Origin: Drosophila pseudoobscura
Taxonomy: Eukaryota; Arthropoda; Insecta; Diptera; Drosophilidae
DNA: 64,000 bases
NCBI RefSeq assembly: GCF_009870125.1
Contig: NC_046679.1
Location: forward strand, 16,306,001-16,370,000
Direction of reading: 5' to 3'
The position numbers were made by a program, and so were the translations under genes. Of the stretch, positions 30,483 through 40,700 are shown piece by piece. The first letter of the stretch is position 1; each line of letters opens with the position of its first letter. The notes below the pieces were generated by a model. That model saw only the letters and a program-made list of their open reading frames with translations, did no database searches and was not told where the DNA came from.

Positions 30483-30519
30483 ATAAAAGGCCAGTCCTTT
30501 GCCCTCAGTCCGCTCAGTG
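30483..30519 (+). promoter_or_regulatory. Core promoter of Obp83b (TATA and initiator)
   Basis: ATAAAAGG at about 30483-30490 is followed by TCAGTG at 30514-30519, whose A lies about 32 bases from the start of the TATA box, a normal TATA-initiator distance. Transcription from there would give a 5' UTR of about 28 bases before the ATG at 30544. Confidence 0.55.
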
Positions 30520-30543
30520 TTTTTGAAAACTTGTTGCCTGAAA

Positions 30544-31084
30544 ATGATGAAATCTGTTGGTCTTCTCATGCTGCTACTTGGCTGTGTAGCTGCCCAGGGA
30601 CCCAGACGGGATGCTGAGGTTTGTAGTGGATTCATGACACTTGTACCATTTATCAGTTATTATCTCTCGCCGCAGTATCCACCGCCAGCAATTCTAAAAT
30701 TGGCCCAACACTTCCACGATATTTGTGCCCCAAAAACTGGTGTCACTGATGGTAGGTCCTACTCTTTACCATTTTTTCGATTACTCTTCAATTTCGGTCT
30801 CTTTAGCGGCCATCAAGGAGTTCAGCGACGGAGAGATACATGAGGACGAGAATCTCAAGTGCTACATGAACTGTCTCTTCCACGAGTTCGAAGTGGTCGA
30901 TGATAATGGCGATGTACATATGGAGAAGCTATTCAATGCCGTTCCCTCGGAAAAGCTGCGCAACGTATTGATGGAGGCCTCCAAGGATTGCATCCATCCG
31001 GAGGGCGACACCTTGTGCCACAAGGCCTGGTGGTTCCATCAATGCTGGAAGAAAGCTGATCCTGTCCACTATTTCTTGGTCTAA
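30544..31084 (+). CDS. Obp83b: Odorant-binding protein Obp83b (OS-E)
   Basis: Secreted carrier protein of the insect PBP/GOBP family, found in sensillum lymph of trichoid sensilla. Exons join(30544..30618, 30676..30751, 30807..31084) give 142 residues. It has a signal peptide ([18 protein letters not shown]) and six cysteines with the family spacing C-26-C-3-C-38-C-8-C-8-C, ending [10 protein letters not shown]. Introns are 57 and 55 bases; the first donor is the unusual GTTTGT, the second GTAGGT. The last exon runs uninterrupted to the stop, unlike its neighbour Obp83a. AATAAA lies at 31142-31147. The two adjacent ATGs at 30544 and 30547 both fit; the first is used here. Assignment to Obp83b rather than Obp83a rests on the [14 protein letters not shown] and [15 protein letters not shown] segments. 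Confidence 0.95.
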
Positions 31085-31141
31085 GATGTAAATGTCTTTG
31101 CAATATTTATGTTTATGTGAATGTGTGTTTATATTAAGCTT

Positions 31142-31147
31142 AATAAA
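31142..31147 (+). terminator. Obp83b: Poly(A) signal of Obp83b
   Basis: AATAAA 58 bases after the stop codon. Confidence 0.7.
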
Positions 31148-31992
31148 TGGTTAAAGGTTCATTTAAACATTATTCAGTACCTTATATGAAGATAATTTGA
31201 AAGTGATGAGATTCCCAGAGAGAAAGAGAGATAGATTAAACTTTTTTAACATGAAAATGTTCACTAAAATTGGGGCTTAATTGGTTACGAAGCTCTACAG
31301 CTCTCGAGTTTATTTCTGTTTCTTCCCCGACTGTGTTTACCTGTAGAGTTAGATAATGAAGCAGCATCCTTCTGGCCCACTTCTGTAGCTATTCGAACAA
31401 GTTCAAGTGGGCTTTCACTTAAGACGAACTCATTGCTTCTGGTCTAGTCTGGACTGAGTGCAGGACTAGTTAACAAAGGCTTTGGTTGCAATTGTGGGAT
31501 TGGCTTTACCTTGATTACCTTTTGCATACTGTGCAGCTTTCTCGTTCTCATTTCCCCGTCTGGGTCTGGCCTGACTTGACCCACAAACCATTTCCATTTT
31601 GTATGGGCTTGTCGGTGGGGCAGAACTTCAAAATTTTCCACCTAATGATTAAAGGCACGCCAGTGGGTGTGGCAATCGAGTTGTACATGCACCTTACTCG
31701 CAATAGCATATGGGGGAATGAATAGAGACATTCGCATCGGCATGGGGCGTCAATTGGTTCGGTAACTGCAGCCGTTGCAACGGCAGCGGAAGCGGCAGCG
31801 TCAGAACTTGGCCAAAATCAATATAAAAGCCGAATGCTGAAAACGGCAATAAAGCAAATTCAATTGTGACTGCGGCTGTCAAACAGTTCTTGCGTGGCGT
31901 GTACAGTATCGAATTTTCCCCCTTAACTACTCGTACTACATCGTAGGTACAGCACAAAAGTGGAGAAGGGTAAAGGACTTGCCCTGCCACGG

Positions 31993-32024
31993 CCAGGAGC
32001 AGGAGCAGGAGCAGGCGCAGGAGT
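31993..32024. repeat. GGAGCA hexanucleotide repeat
   Basis: Four to five units of AGGAGC with GGCGCA and GGAGTA variants. Confidence 0.75.
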
Positions 32025-32449
32025 AGAACGACCAGGACGAAGGCGAGCTCCAGTGCGAGGTGGAAGCTTGCGCAAGCCTAGGCAAAGGACGCGTTGCAAC
32101 ACGAAAATTGAAACGGCAATTAAAAAACCATCCATCGTTCATGCCGCACACAACTGTGATACGAACATACATTCCGTGTGTAGCGCAAAGATGTGTGTGT
32201 TGTTGCTGTAATTTCATTCGTCCTTTTTCTGTGTGTTTTGTTGTGTGTGTGTGTGTGTGTATGTGAGAGAGAGAGAGAGACGACGACGGGGGCAATGTCG
32301 TTTTGTGGTTTTGTTCCGGTTTCTGCGTTGACATTTGATGAAACAAAAGTGACAGTTGTGCACAAGTTGAAGTCTTTGTTTTGTGTATTTCGGTTTTACA
32401 ATTTCAAAAGAACAGAACGAACCGATGGGAATTTTTATATTTTGATACC

Positions 32450-32530
32450 CTCCGTTCGTTGGAATTATGAAGGTATATAGTAATATTGGAATGATAGATC
32501 GTTTCAAAACAGGTAGATTGCATACTTTAC
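32450..32530. repeat. Possible degenerate dispersed-repeat fragment
   Basis: A GATACCCTCC start followed by GGAATTATGAAGGTATA resembles the edge sequence of DINE-1/SGM-type repeats in this species group, as I remember it. There is no clear partner end, so it would be a remnant. Confidence 0.3.
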
Positions 32531-33337
32531 TCCTTCCAAATGTGGCATGCTTTGAAAATAGTCAGTTTTTATTGAGTTCTAGCAAAAAGCAATCCGTCAA
32601 TAATGAATTTGATTGATTAATGATTAATTGTACCAAAAATGCCTTTTTCTTTGTGTTTTCGGTTAATATGAGCACCCTGAAAGCATGTTGGTGTTGCATT
32701 TGATCCAAAAAAGCGGAGTCGGTCCCCAGAATCCAACAACAATAAACACAGTCTTCTAACAACAAAATACACAGTCTTTGACGAAACCCAAAGTCGGTCC
32801 CAAGAAAGCAAAAACAAAATATGTTGTATTCTGCATATGCTGTTATCAGAAGAAATGCTTTAAAATAGTTCGAACGATTGCTTAAACTAGGCAATGTTTT
32901 AGGGTCGACCTGAGCTAAGGCACGTTGTAGTACAGACCAAGGATTGTGGACGGACTGTGGCATGAGGCATGCCGCGTGGGCCATGTGTTTGTCAGAAGTA
33001 ACACGGCAATTGTAGACTTGTGACGACTTTGCTGACATCTCGGGCACAGTTCCGTTTCCGTTTTGGCGAGCGTTTTTTGTTCGCCCATCAGCCAGCGGTT
33101 GGAATTAATTTAGCGTGCGCTGAGCCAACAAGAAACAAATGATTTTTTGTTGGTTTCCCCATGGCGTCCAAAAATACAGAAACAAAAACCAAATATACAA
33201 AAAAAAAACAACCAACTGAAATGAAAAGAAAAACGCGAGGGCTTAGAAAACCGTCGCACAAATACACTCCGACGCACACACACAATTACACACATTGTCA
33301 TTGTCCAGCTGTCACGCGTGGCACATCGTCCTCAACA

Positions 33338-33405
33338 GCATCCGCATCCTCATCCTCATCCGCATTCGCATTCGCATCCTTATTCGGATTCCCATTCTCA
33401 TCCTT
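33338..33405. repeat. CATCCG/CATTCG hexanucleotide repeat
   Basis: About eleven imperfect six-base units (CATCCG, CATCCT, CATTCG), ending some 185 bases upstream of the Obp83a start. Confidence 0.75.
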
Positions 33406-33588
33406 GTTCTTCCGACGCGACGCTTGCCCTCGTCCTGAGCCGTGTACTCCGCTATGCATCGTCGCTTTTGTTTCACGTTTTTTTTTACAATTCACAATTC
33501 ACAAACAAGGCCGTGCGACGCAGCAATTTTTGCAACTGCACAGACGGAACGGAACTGAACGAAACGACACGAAACGAGCTACATTAAA

Positions 33589-34302
33589 ATGGCTTTGAAT
33601 GGCTTTGGTCGACAGCAGCAGCAGCTTGGACTTGGACGCCGCCTTCGTCGTCCTGTCAGTGCAGCCGTCCTCTTAATCGCCTTGTCGCTGCTCAGCGAGC
33701 CGCTGATGCTGCCACCGGCTGCGGCGCAGCGTGACGAGAACGTGGGTTAATGAAGTGCTGGCTGTGATGGCCGTGCACTGCCACGCCTACTTAAGCAACA
33801 ATTTTTAATTGCAGTATCCACCGCCGGGCATAATGAAAATGGCCAAGCCCTTCCACGATTCCTGTGTGGAGAAAACGGGCGTCAGCGAGGGTGAGTAGTC
33901 GACCGAAAGTGAACCTGTAATTGCAGCAATTGAGATTGCCTCATTTGCACTCCTATTTGCCAGCGGCCATCAAGGAGTTCAGCGACGGGGAGATACACGA
34001 GGACGAGAAACTCAAGTGCTACATGAATTGTTTCTTCCACGAGATCGAAGTGGTCGACGATAATGGCGATGTACATTTGGAAAAACTTTTCGCCACCGTT
34101 CCACTCTCCATTCGCGATAAGTTGATGGAAATGTCCAAGGATTGCGTGCATCCCGAGGGGGATTCGTTATGTCAGAAGGCCTGGTGGTTCCATCAGTGCT
34201 GGAAAAAGGCCGATCCCAAGGTACACCCCCTTACAATATGTCCTTGGGGCAACTGCATGCTCAGAGATCATTGTTTCTCCACAGCACTACTTCTTGGTTT
34301 GA
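33589..34302 (+). CDS. Obp83a: Odorant-binding protein Obp83a (OS-F / PBPRP3)
   Basis: Secreted PBP/GOBP-family protein of antennal trichoid sensilla and tandem partner of Obp83b. Exons join(33589..33741, 33815..33890, 33964..34220, 34285..34302) give 167 residues. Cysteine spacing is the same as in Obp83b. The N-terminus is long: MALNGFG, then Q4, a short Arg-rich patch and the hydrophobic core ([22 protein letters not shown]). Compared with the D. melanogaster protein as I remember it, the [13 protein letters not shown] part is an insertion in the n-region of the signal peptide. The last intron (34221-34284, GTACAC...ACAG) leaves only HYFLV and the stop in exon 4, a split that Obp83b lacks. 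AATAAA lies at 34413-34418. The start context AAAATGG is good. Confidence 0.95.
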
Positions 34303-34412
34303 AGCTCTACTGCTCTACTGGTTCTCGGACTAGCCCATTGATGGCCTCCAATATTTATATACGGGCAGAAGCCTAGTTTTAAATAAGTAGTTCTTTTTCA
34401 TAGCTGTTGAGT

Positions 34413-34418
34413 AATAAA
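34413..34418 (+). terminator. Obp83a: Poly(A) signal of Obp83a
   Basis: AATAAA about 110 bases after the stop codon. Confidence 0.65.
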
Positions 34419-37013
34419 CGTAGACGAGTTGCATGCAAGCGAACCTTTCAATTATTTGTCGCCAAAAGGGAAACTCTCACTGCGTTGCAAAGCATGCGGC
34501 AAAAATGGGCCACACAAAGGCTCTCTCACACACGCTTTTGACATAATTTATTCCCATTGTGCAACAGAGAGTAGAGCTCTGTGTGTGTATGCCACAGCAT
34601 ATAAATAAAATTATGCGTAAAGTTTCCCAGGCTTGTTGACGCCGACAAGCGTTTTACGTGGCAACATCCACATACGAGTACGAGCTTTTTACTTTCAATT
34701 TTCAGTCGAATACAGGAAAAAAGGAAACATGTAAAAACAAATATTTAAACTGTTTGAAGGGCTCTGAGGGTCATTAGTCGAGGGGGGAAAAAAATGTTCA
34801 AATTGCAGTGCCAGAAAACCATAATACCTTACGCTGGAGCATTAATCATCTCGAATCCCACTGTACGGCAGGAATTTCGTGGAGCTAACAATTATGAACC
34901 AAGCATTTATCAGTTCGCATGAGTATTAATATAGCATAATGATGCGCAAAAGGCACTTTCATGAGTAAAGATTGACAGGAAATACATTCAATTGAAAGTG
35001 GGTATTGATTCCAGCTTAAATGTGCATAAAATGTTAGCAGAATATGTTATTAATGCCCAGATTCTTCTTTAAAAACTATATGTACATTTACTCGTAAATA
35101 ATAAAACATTATTATCGGATTCGCGGTCATCACTTTGGGTTCCCCCCACCGCTCGGCTTTATATTTCCAGAGCAGAGCCATTAATTCTAATTTTTTCGAG
35201 TTGAACATTTATTTCATTGGAGTCGGTCATACGCGCTCTGCCACCTTTAATACCCTCCGCCGATGCCGGCAGTTGGGGTTTTGTGTTTGGGTTTGGGTTT
35301 ACGGAAAGGGCCTGGGTGGGTTTTTTTTATTGTTTCAACGACTTGTTGCGCAAAGCTTTTTATTTTGGAGTCAATGATTTATGTTTTCACTGGCACCCGC
35401 CCTCTGCTTTTATGCTCTTTTTATTATTTATGCGTATTGGTTTTCATTTTTCTCTTTCGCTTGCTTCAAAAAATGCGCTCAACTGTGGGGCGATGGGTTT
35501 TCCCACACCATTTTCATTCTTGCAACTGTTAAAGGAGCTTAGAGGAAGATCCTTTGTGCGCTGGCAAGCCTCATTATTGTCAGCTGGCGATTTTCAGTCG
35601 TCGGCGTTGTCATCATTACATTTCACTTAATACTAATTTCTTTTCCTGCTGCTGGCCTGCTGGGATATTTCCTTTGAACACACATCTGTCGTCCATCTCC
35701 GGACCGGGGCCCAACTAATTTGGTAAATTGAAAATTTCTTGACAGCCTTCAATGAAGTGTGGCCGAGGACACTTTACGTTCTGCGCTTCATTGAAGCCGG
35801 GATTGGGTGCTTAGGGGGAAAGCGAACCGCTTTCGCTCCTCAATGGATTTCCACACGAGCAACTTGAGCCATTTAGGCAGCCAATTAGCTACCCAAATGT
35901 TGGTTAATTTCCTGGCTAGCATGTTTTCTTCCTAATGATATAATCATCTAATTGATTTGCCAATGTCCAGTGCCCTGGGCCACTGTGCCATTGTGCTTTC
36001 CAGTTTCAGTGCTCCACAATTCACCGCGAATTTGCAGGCTGACCTGTTTGGGTAAGCATTTCATGCATTTGTAATTTGAAACTGACACAGTTGGCACAGC
36101 AGCAGCAGCCACGATTGGATTGGCAACAAATGCCGAGAGCCCGGCCACGTGGCTCTGACCGGGCGCACAATTAATGGAAGTTTAACTGTTCAATTGGAGC
36201 TGACTTTTTTATGCTGGTTGCCTTTCTGTCCCGTACCCCTCTGGCCAACGCTTATACCGCTTTCCCTCTTTTGAAATGAGTACAAGCGGCTCTGGCAAGC
36301 TCTGCCTCGTCCCGCCATTAGGGCACTTTGTTCATTTTTCATTTCGTTGAATTTTCCGCGCGCTCGCAAAGTTTTTCTTCTTCGCCAAATGCCCGTGTCC
36401 CGCTGGCCACTGCCTTTGCACTTATTTTACGCTCTATTGTTCGTTTTGTTGGCCACGTCCATAGCAGAGCACTCACTTTCTCGGCCTGCTGGCTGGCTGC
36501 TGCCTGACCGGTCGACCCATTCATATTTTCCCTGTACTTTTTTCTTTTTTTTTTTGCAGAACTTATTCTTGTCGTTTACCCGACCAAAGTAATTCAAATG
36601 GAATTAAATTTTCCTATGCTTGGCTCTCGCTGATTGTTGCCCCTTTTGTTGTTGTGTTCGTTTCTGAGAATTTAGGTTAGTTTCAATGGTCACATAATTA
36701 GCATATAACTTGACAATTGGCCACAGTTTTGTCTTGTCTTTCTACAAGCAACCCCTTCCCCGGGCACCCCATGGGGCAATGAGATTTGCATAAATTGACA
36801 TTGAATGCAAATTTTTGTCACAACGTAGCGGATCAAAATTCTTTTCAATGTAGCAACGAAGTGGCAGAAAAGGGGGAAAACAAACGCGAAAATGGCCAAG
36901 CTAAGCGTTAACTAACAAAACTCGATAGGGAAAGAGAGAGAGTGCCCTGTGTCGATTTGTATAAAAAATCAAATTAGTGTGCCGAGCAGAAATGCATCGA
37001 CAAGGACAACTCC

Positions 37014-37055
37014 TGGGACGGGGACGGGGACGGGGACAGGAACAGGGACAGGAAC
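37014..37055. repeat. GGGGAC/GGAACA hexanucleotide repeat
   Basis: About seven units, GGGACG at the left passing to GGAACA and GGGACA at the right. Confidence 0.8.
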
Positions 37056-37445
37056 ATGGGCATGGAGAACGACAGCAGCAGCGACACCAGCAAAGTAACT
37101 GAATTGAACGGCAACGATGAAGCGTCAAAGGGCCTTCCCTTCCAAATGGGATCGAATCGGAACGGTCCGGTCACCCGGGCCCGGGAGCAATCAACCTCGT
37201 ACCTTTCCCCAACTGCATCCGCGATGTTGCTGCCGATTTTTGTTGTTTTTTTTCCGTTTTTTTTTTATGGCAACTATTCTTTGTTTTTGGCCAACGAGGC
37301 TGTTATCGGATTTGCATGTCGATACAAATAGAGGGTGAGGGAGCCGAAAAAAATTGTTTCAAATTGTGCCGAAACTTGTTTTGTGCGGTAGATGTTAAAA
37401 AGCTAGAAAGACCACAAAATATTTAGCCAGCGGATATAACTAACG

Positions 37446-37700
37446 ATGATTGAAAAGATTACGAATATTTTCCAAGAATTTTATCAACGATTTGGCACTC
37501 GAACAAAAGTATTAAAGAAACGTTTACAAACTAATTGGGGATTAGCAAGACGAATAAAACAAAAACACAAGCGCCTTTTTCGAGGGTATTCTAAGAATCG
37601 GCTAGCCTCATCAAACAAACCATTTTTTCATGGTAATTTTCTCTGGATTTTACACAGTTCATTTGGAAGGCATTTTTCACTTGACACAAGTAAATGTTAA
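37446..37700 (+). CDS. Possible small basic protein ORF (84 residues)
   Basis: An ATG at 37446 opens 84 codons with a Lys/Arg-rich middle (KVLKKRLQTN, ARRIKQKHKRLFRG) and an aromatic end. Unlike most open frames nearby, it contains no simple repeat. I recognise no family and see no clear poly(A) signal within 150 bases. A GGTAAT near 37640 could be a donor. It may be a small species-specific gene or a chance ORF. Confidence 0.25.
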   Translation: MIEKITNIFQEFYQRFGTRTKVLKKRLQTNWGLARRIKQKHKRLFRGYSKNRLASSNKPFFHGNFLWILHSSFGRHFSLDTSKC

Positions 37701-40700
37701 TAGCATCAACGGAAGCTGACAAAACATTCGTAATGTCAGATGGGGTTGGGGCTGGGGCTGGCAGCAATTATGTTCAATTGCATTGCGCTTCCATTGCCCA
37801 ATGGCCTTATGCTGCATTTAATAATTGCGCATACGCAACGTTGCCCCTTAAAGGCGACGGCCTGCAACTTCAAGTGGAAGTTATCTATGGCCTGGGCGAC
37901 ACAGCAAACAATGGCGCAACAGTCCAAGATACACACATTAGACAGAATGGGAATACAAAATCCGAGACTGTAAGATTTTAAGACATGTACGTGTACGAGT
38001 ACGAATACGAGTATTCACCCTCTTCTATGCATGTTCTGCACACATTCTCGTACTCGTATATTGTACCCTTTGTCTTTTGTTGCAGCTCTGTCTCTGTCGG
38101 CATGAAAGCAATGTGCCCCGCATTGTATCCAAGGAAGCCCTGTGGCGATTCATCTACCAACAGGACAGCGAAAAGCGACACAAACAGCGGCTCTAGTCAA
38201 ATTAACCTCCATAGTTTAATATGTACTTGTAGTAGAGTCGACTCAGCCCTCGTGGAATACCTCTTACAGAGCCAAGCGCCATGACACAACACATTGATTG
38301 TGTGTCTCCCATGAGTCTAGACCTTATGATAACCATGGTTTTGTGAGCTGATCGTTCGTATCGTATTGTTCAGAAGATATAGTGCTTATAGCTTATCTCC
38401 AATTTGATTTGATTGTGAGATCCTACATATAGTGGTTTAACAATTGCTGGTTTGAGTTTCCTTTCTCGTTCAATGTGACTCAATTCATCTCCTCTACCGC
38501 TCTCTGCAATTGTATGCAAATTGTGGACGAGCCTGCTGCCTGCTGTCTGCTGTTCTTATGTTCTATGTAAATAAGACGAGTGATTAATGCAAAACAGGAC
38601 ACAAACGTAAACCTGGCCAGGTCATTAGGCGTACTTTAGATTGGAGTTGGATTTGGAACTTCCAGCACAGGACCTTCCTTCGCTTCAGAGTCACATTGGC
38701 CAAATGTTAATGAATCAAAGGCTGGTCTAGTGTTCGAAAAGTTTTCGGCAAAACTACAAAGGTGCGAGGAGTAAAAGCAGGAAGCACACGTCGAGACTGG
38801 AGGAGTAGGAGCAGTGGCCGATAGTTGGGACGGGGATTGTTAGGGCAGAGTGTGGCCCCCGTCTCGCCATGATGTGGGCGTGTTGATAACGAGCGAACGC
38901 GCCAGAGTCATGCATAATTAATCATTTGTTAATTATAGACTTTGACCAAGTACAGGTACTCGGACTCGGACTCACCTGTCGTCACACACACACGCACACA
39001 TTCATACGACTATATATACTCTCACATTTGACACCTGGCAAAGTAATTGCCTTTGTCCACTTTGAAGTTGTTTAGTTTTTGCTCCGGGCTCATTACAGCA
39101 TGGGCGTGCCATTCAGCGCCAGCCCGCCCACTTTGAGGCATTCATATAAATGAACTCGTGGCGGTCGTAGTACAGTCCTGGCATCATCGCAAATGTGTGT
39201 GTGTGTGTGTGGATATAGTTCACGTGCATGCATCGCAATCTCTCTTTTTCTCTCTCTCTCTGTGAGTCTCTCTCCTTGTCTGTTCCTATGCTGTAGGTCC
39301 TCGGTTCTTGGCGCCAGGACATGGCAGGACGGGCAGATGTTGTGCGAGTGCGAGTGCTTGTGTGCTCGCTGGCTGGCTGTACCATGTTTGCTGCGGAACA
39401 GGAAATGAGCACCTGCTGCTTATTTATATTTTCCGCTCACTTGAATGTAAAATTACATAATATTTTTTCGTCTTTTTTGCTGATGCTGCTCGCACTGATG
39501 CTGCTGCTGCTTGCCGCTTGCTGCTTGCCACTTGTACAAGCATGGGAATTTGTGTGTGTGAAAATACTTGTAGTGGAACATTTGAAGACAGCTGGCCGCA
39601 GAGCCAGAGATTCATGTTTGCCGTTTAAAGAATAGTCGCTGCGTCGTCTTCTTAATTCCTAGAGTGTTGCTTATAAATTTAAAAGCCATTTAGTTTACTT
39701 AGTAGCTTAAAGTCTTCTTAACAAAGACACAGAAAAAAATGTTAGCCGGTGGGAATTACTCGTTGGTTTAAATACATAAGATTCATTCTTTCTGGGCCAA
39801 TTATGCAAATATACAACTATGAAAATCGTACCACGCTGTGAGTAAAGTAAGCCAAATGGTTGCAATATTGGAATTGTTTTCTATGAATAGAAGGGGAGAT
39901 ATAAAGCAAATCTGGTTGCATCGTTCGAAATATTAGTTAACTATTTGTTGAAAATGTTTGCATACCACCGACATGAAAAGGTTTTCGCCAGCAACAAACC
40001 ACTGCAGCTGGGGGAAAAGTTCACTATTTTTTGGGGCTGTTCTGGTTGCAATGTGGCAACCGCAGTGTACGTGGAGAGATGGGACAGGCGTATACTGAGT
40101 GCTGGCCAAAATCCTCATATGTGAGATGTTTATGGTGGTTGGTCGTTTTGTTTTTGTTGGCCACGCGAATCGCCAAATGTTTTTAGCTGTTGTTGTTGTT
40201 GTTTTTGCTGTTGCTGTTGCCGTCCGCATAAATTGTTGCCGCTTTTGAGTTTAAGCCAACAGTTTGTTTGTTGGTCAGCCAACACTTCTCTTCCGCACGA
40301 AGTGCCCAATGTGCCCGCTAGTTAATTGCTGTTGCTGTTTAGAGTAGTAGTTGCTGTTGCTGTTGCTGCAGCAACATGATTGCACTTATTGGTCAGCAGC
40401 ATAATCAAATGTGCAACTTTTTGGAGCAAGTTACAACCGCATGAAAGTTTAATTAGAAATCTCACATGCTTTACAGCATGCAGCATGCCGCATGCCGCAT
40501 GTGCATGTGCAGCACTTAATATGGCTGTGGCCCTCCCCCTGATCCAGTTCGGGCATGCAGGACATGCAGGGCGTATGCTTAATGTGCCCTTTTTTGAAAC
40601 TAGAGTTGCAAATGTAATAAGGAAGAGACGTGGCCCGTAGTCAACTTAGGCCAAAACTAATTTGAACTCATAATTAAGCCACTTGCAACTTGGCCGTTTT

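Larger units (their letters stand above)
31150..33588. other. Spacer between Obp83b and Obp83a
   Basis: About 2.4 kb without a convincing gene. It holds a GGAGCA repeat (31993-32024), a GT run joined to a GA run (about 32238-32280), a weak dispersed-repeat remnant near 32450-32530, an A run (33201-33209), a CATCCG/CATTCG hexamer array (33338-33405) and a T run (33479-33486) just upstream of Obp83a. Since the two genes are co-expressed in D. melanogaster antennae, shared enhancers may lie here; I see no specific motif that proves it. Confidence 0.5.

Noticed and set aside
39321..39635. 104-codon hydrophobic Leu-rich ORF
   Set aside because: The Leu tract comes from CTG repeats; no conserved features, and no poly(A) signal or promoter at a sensible place.
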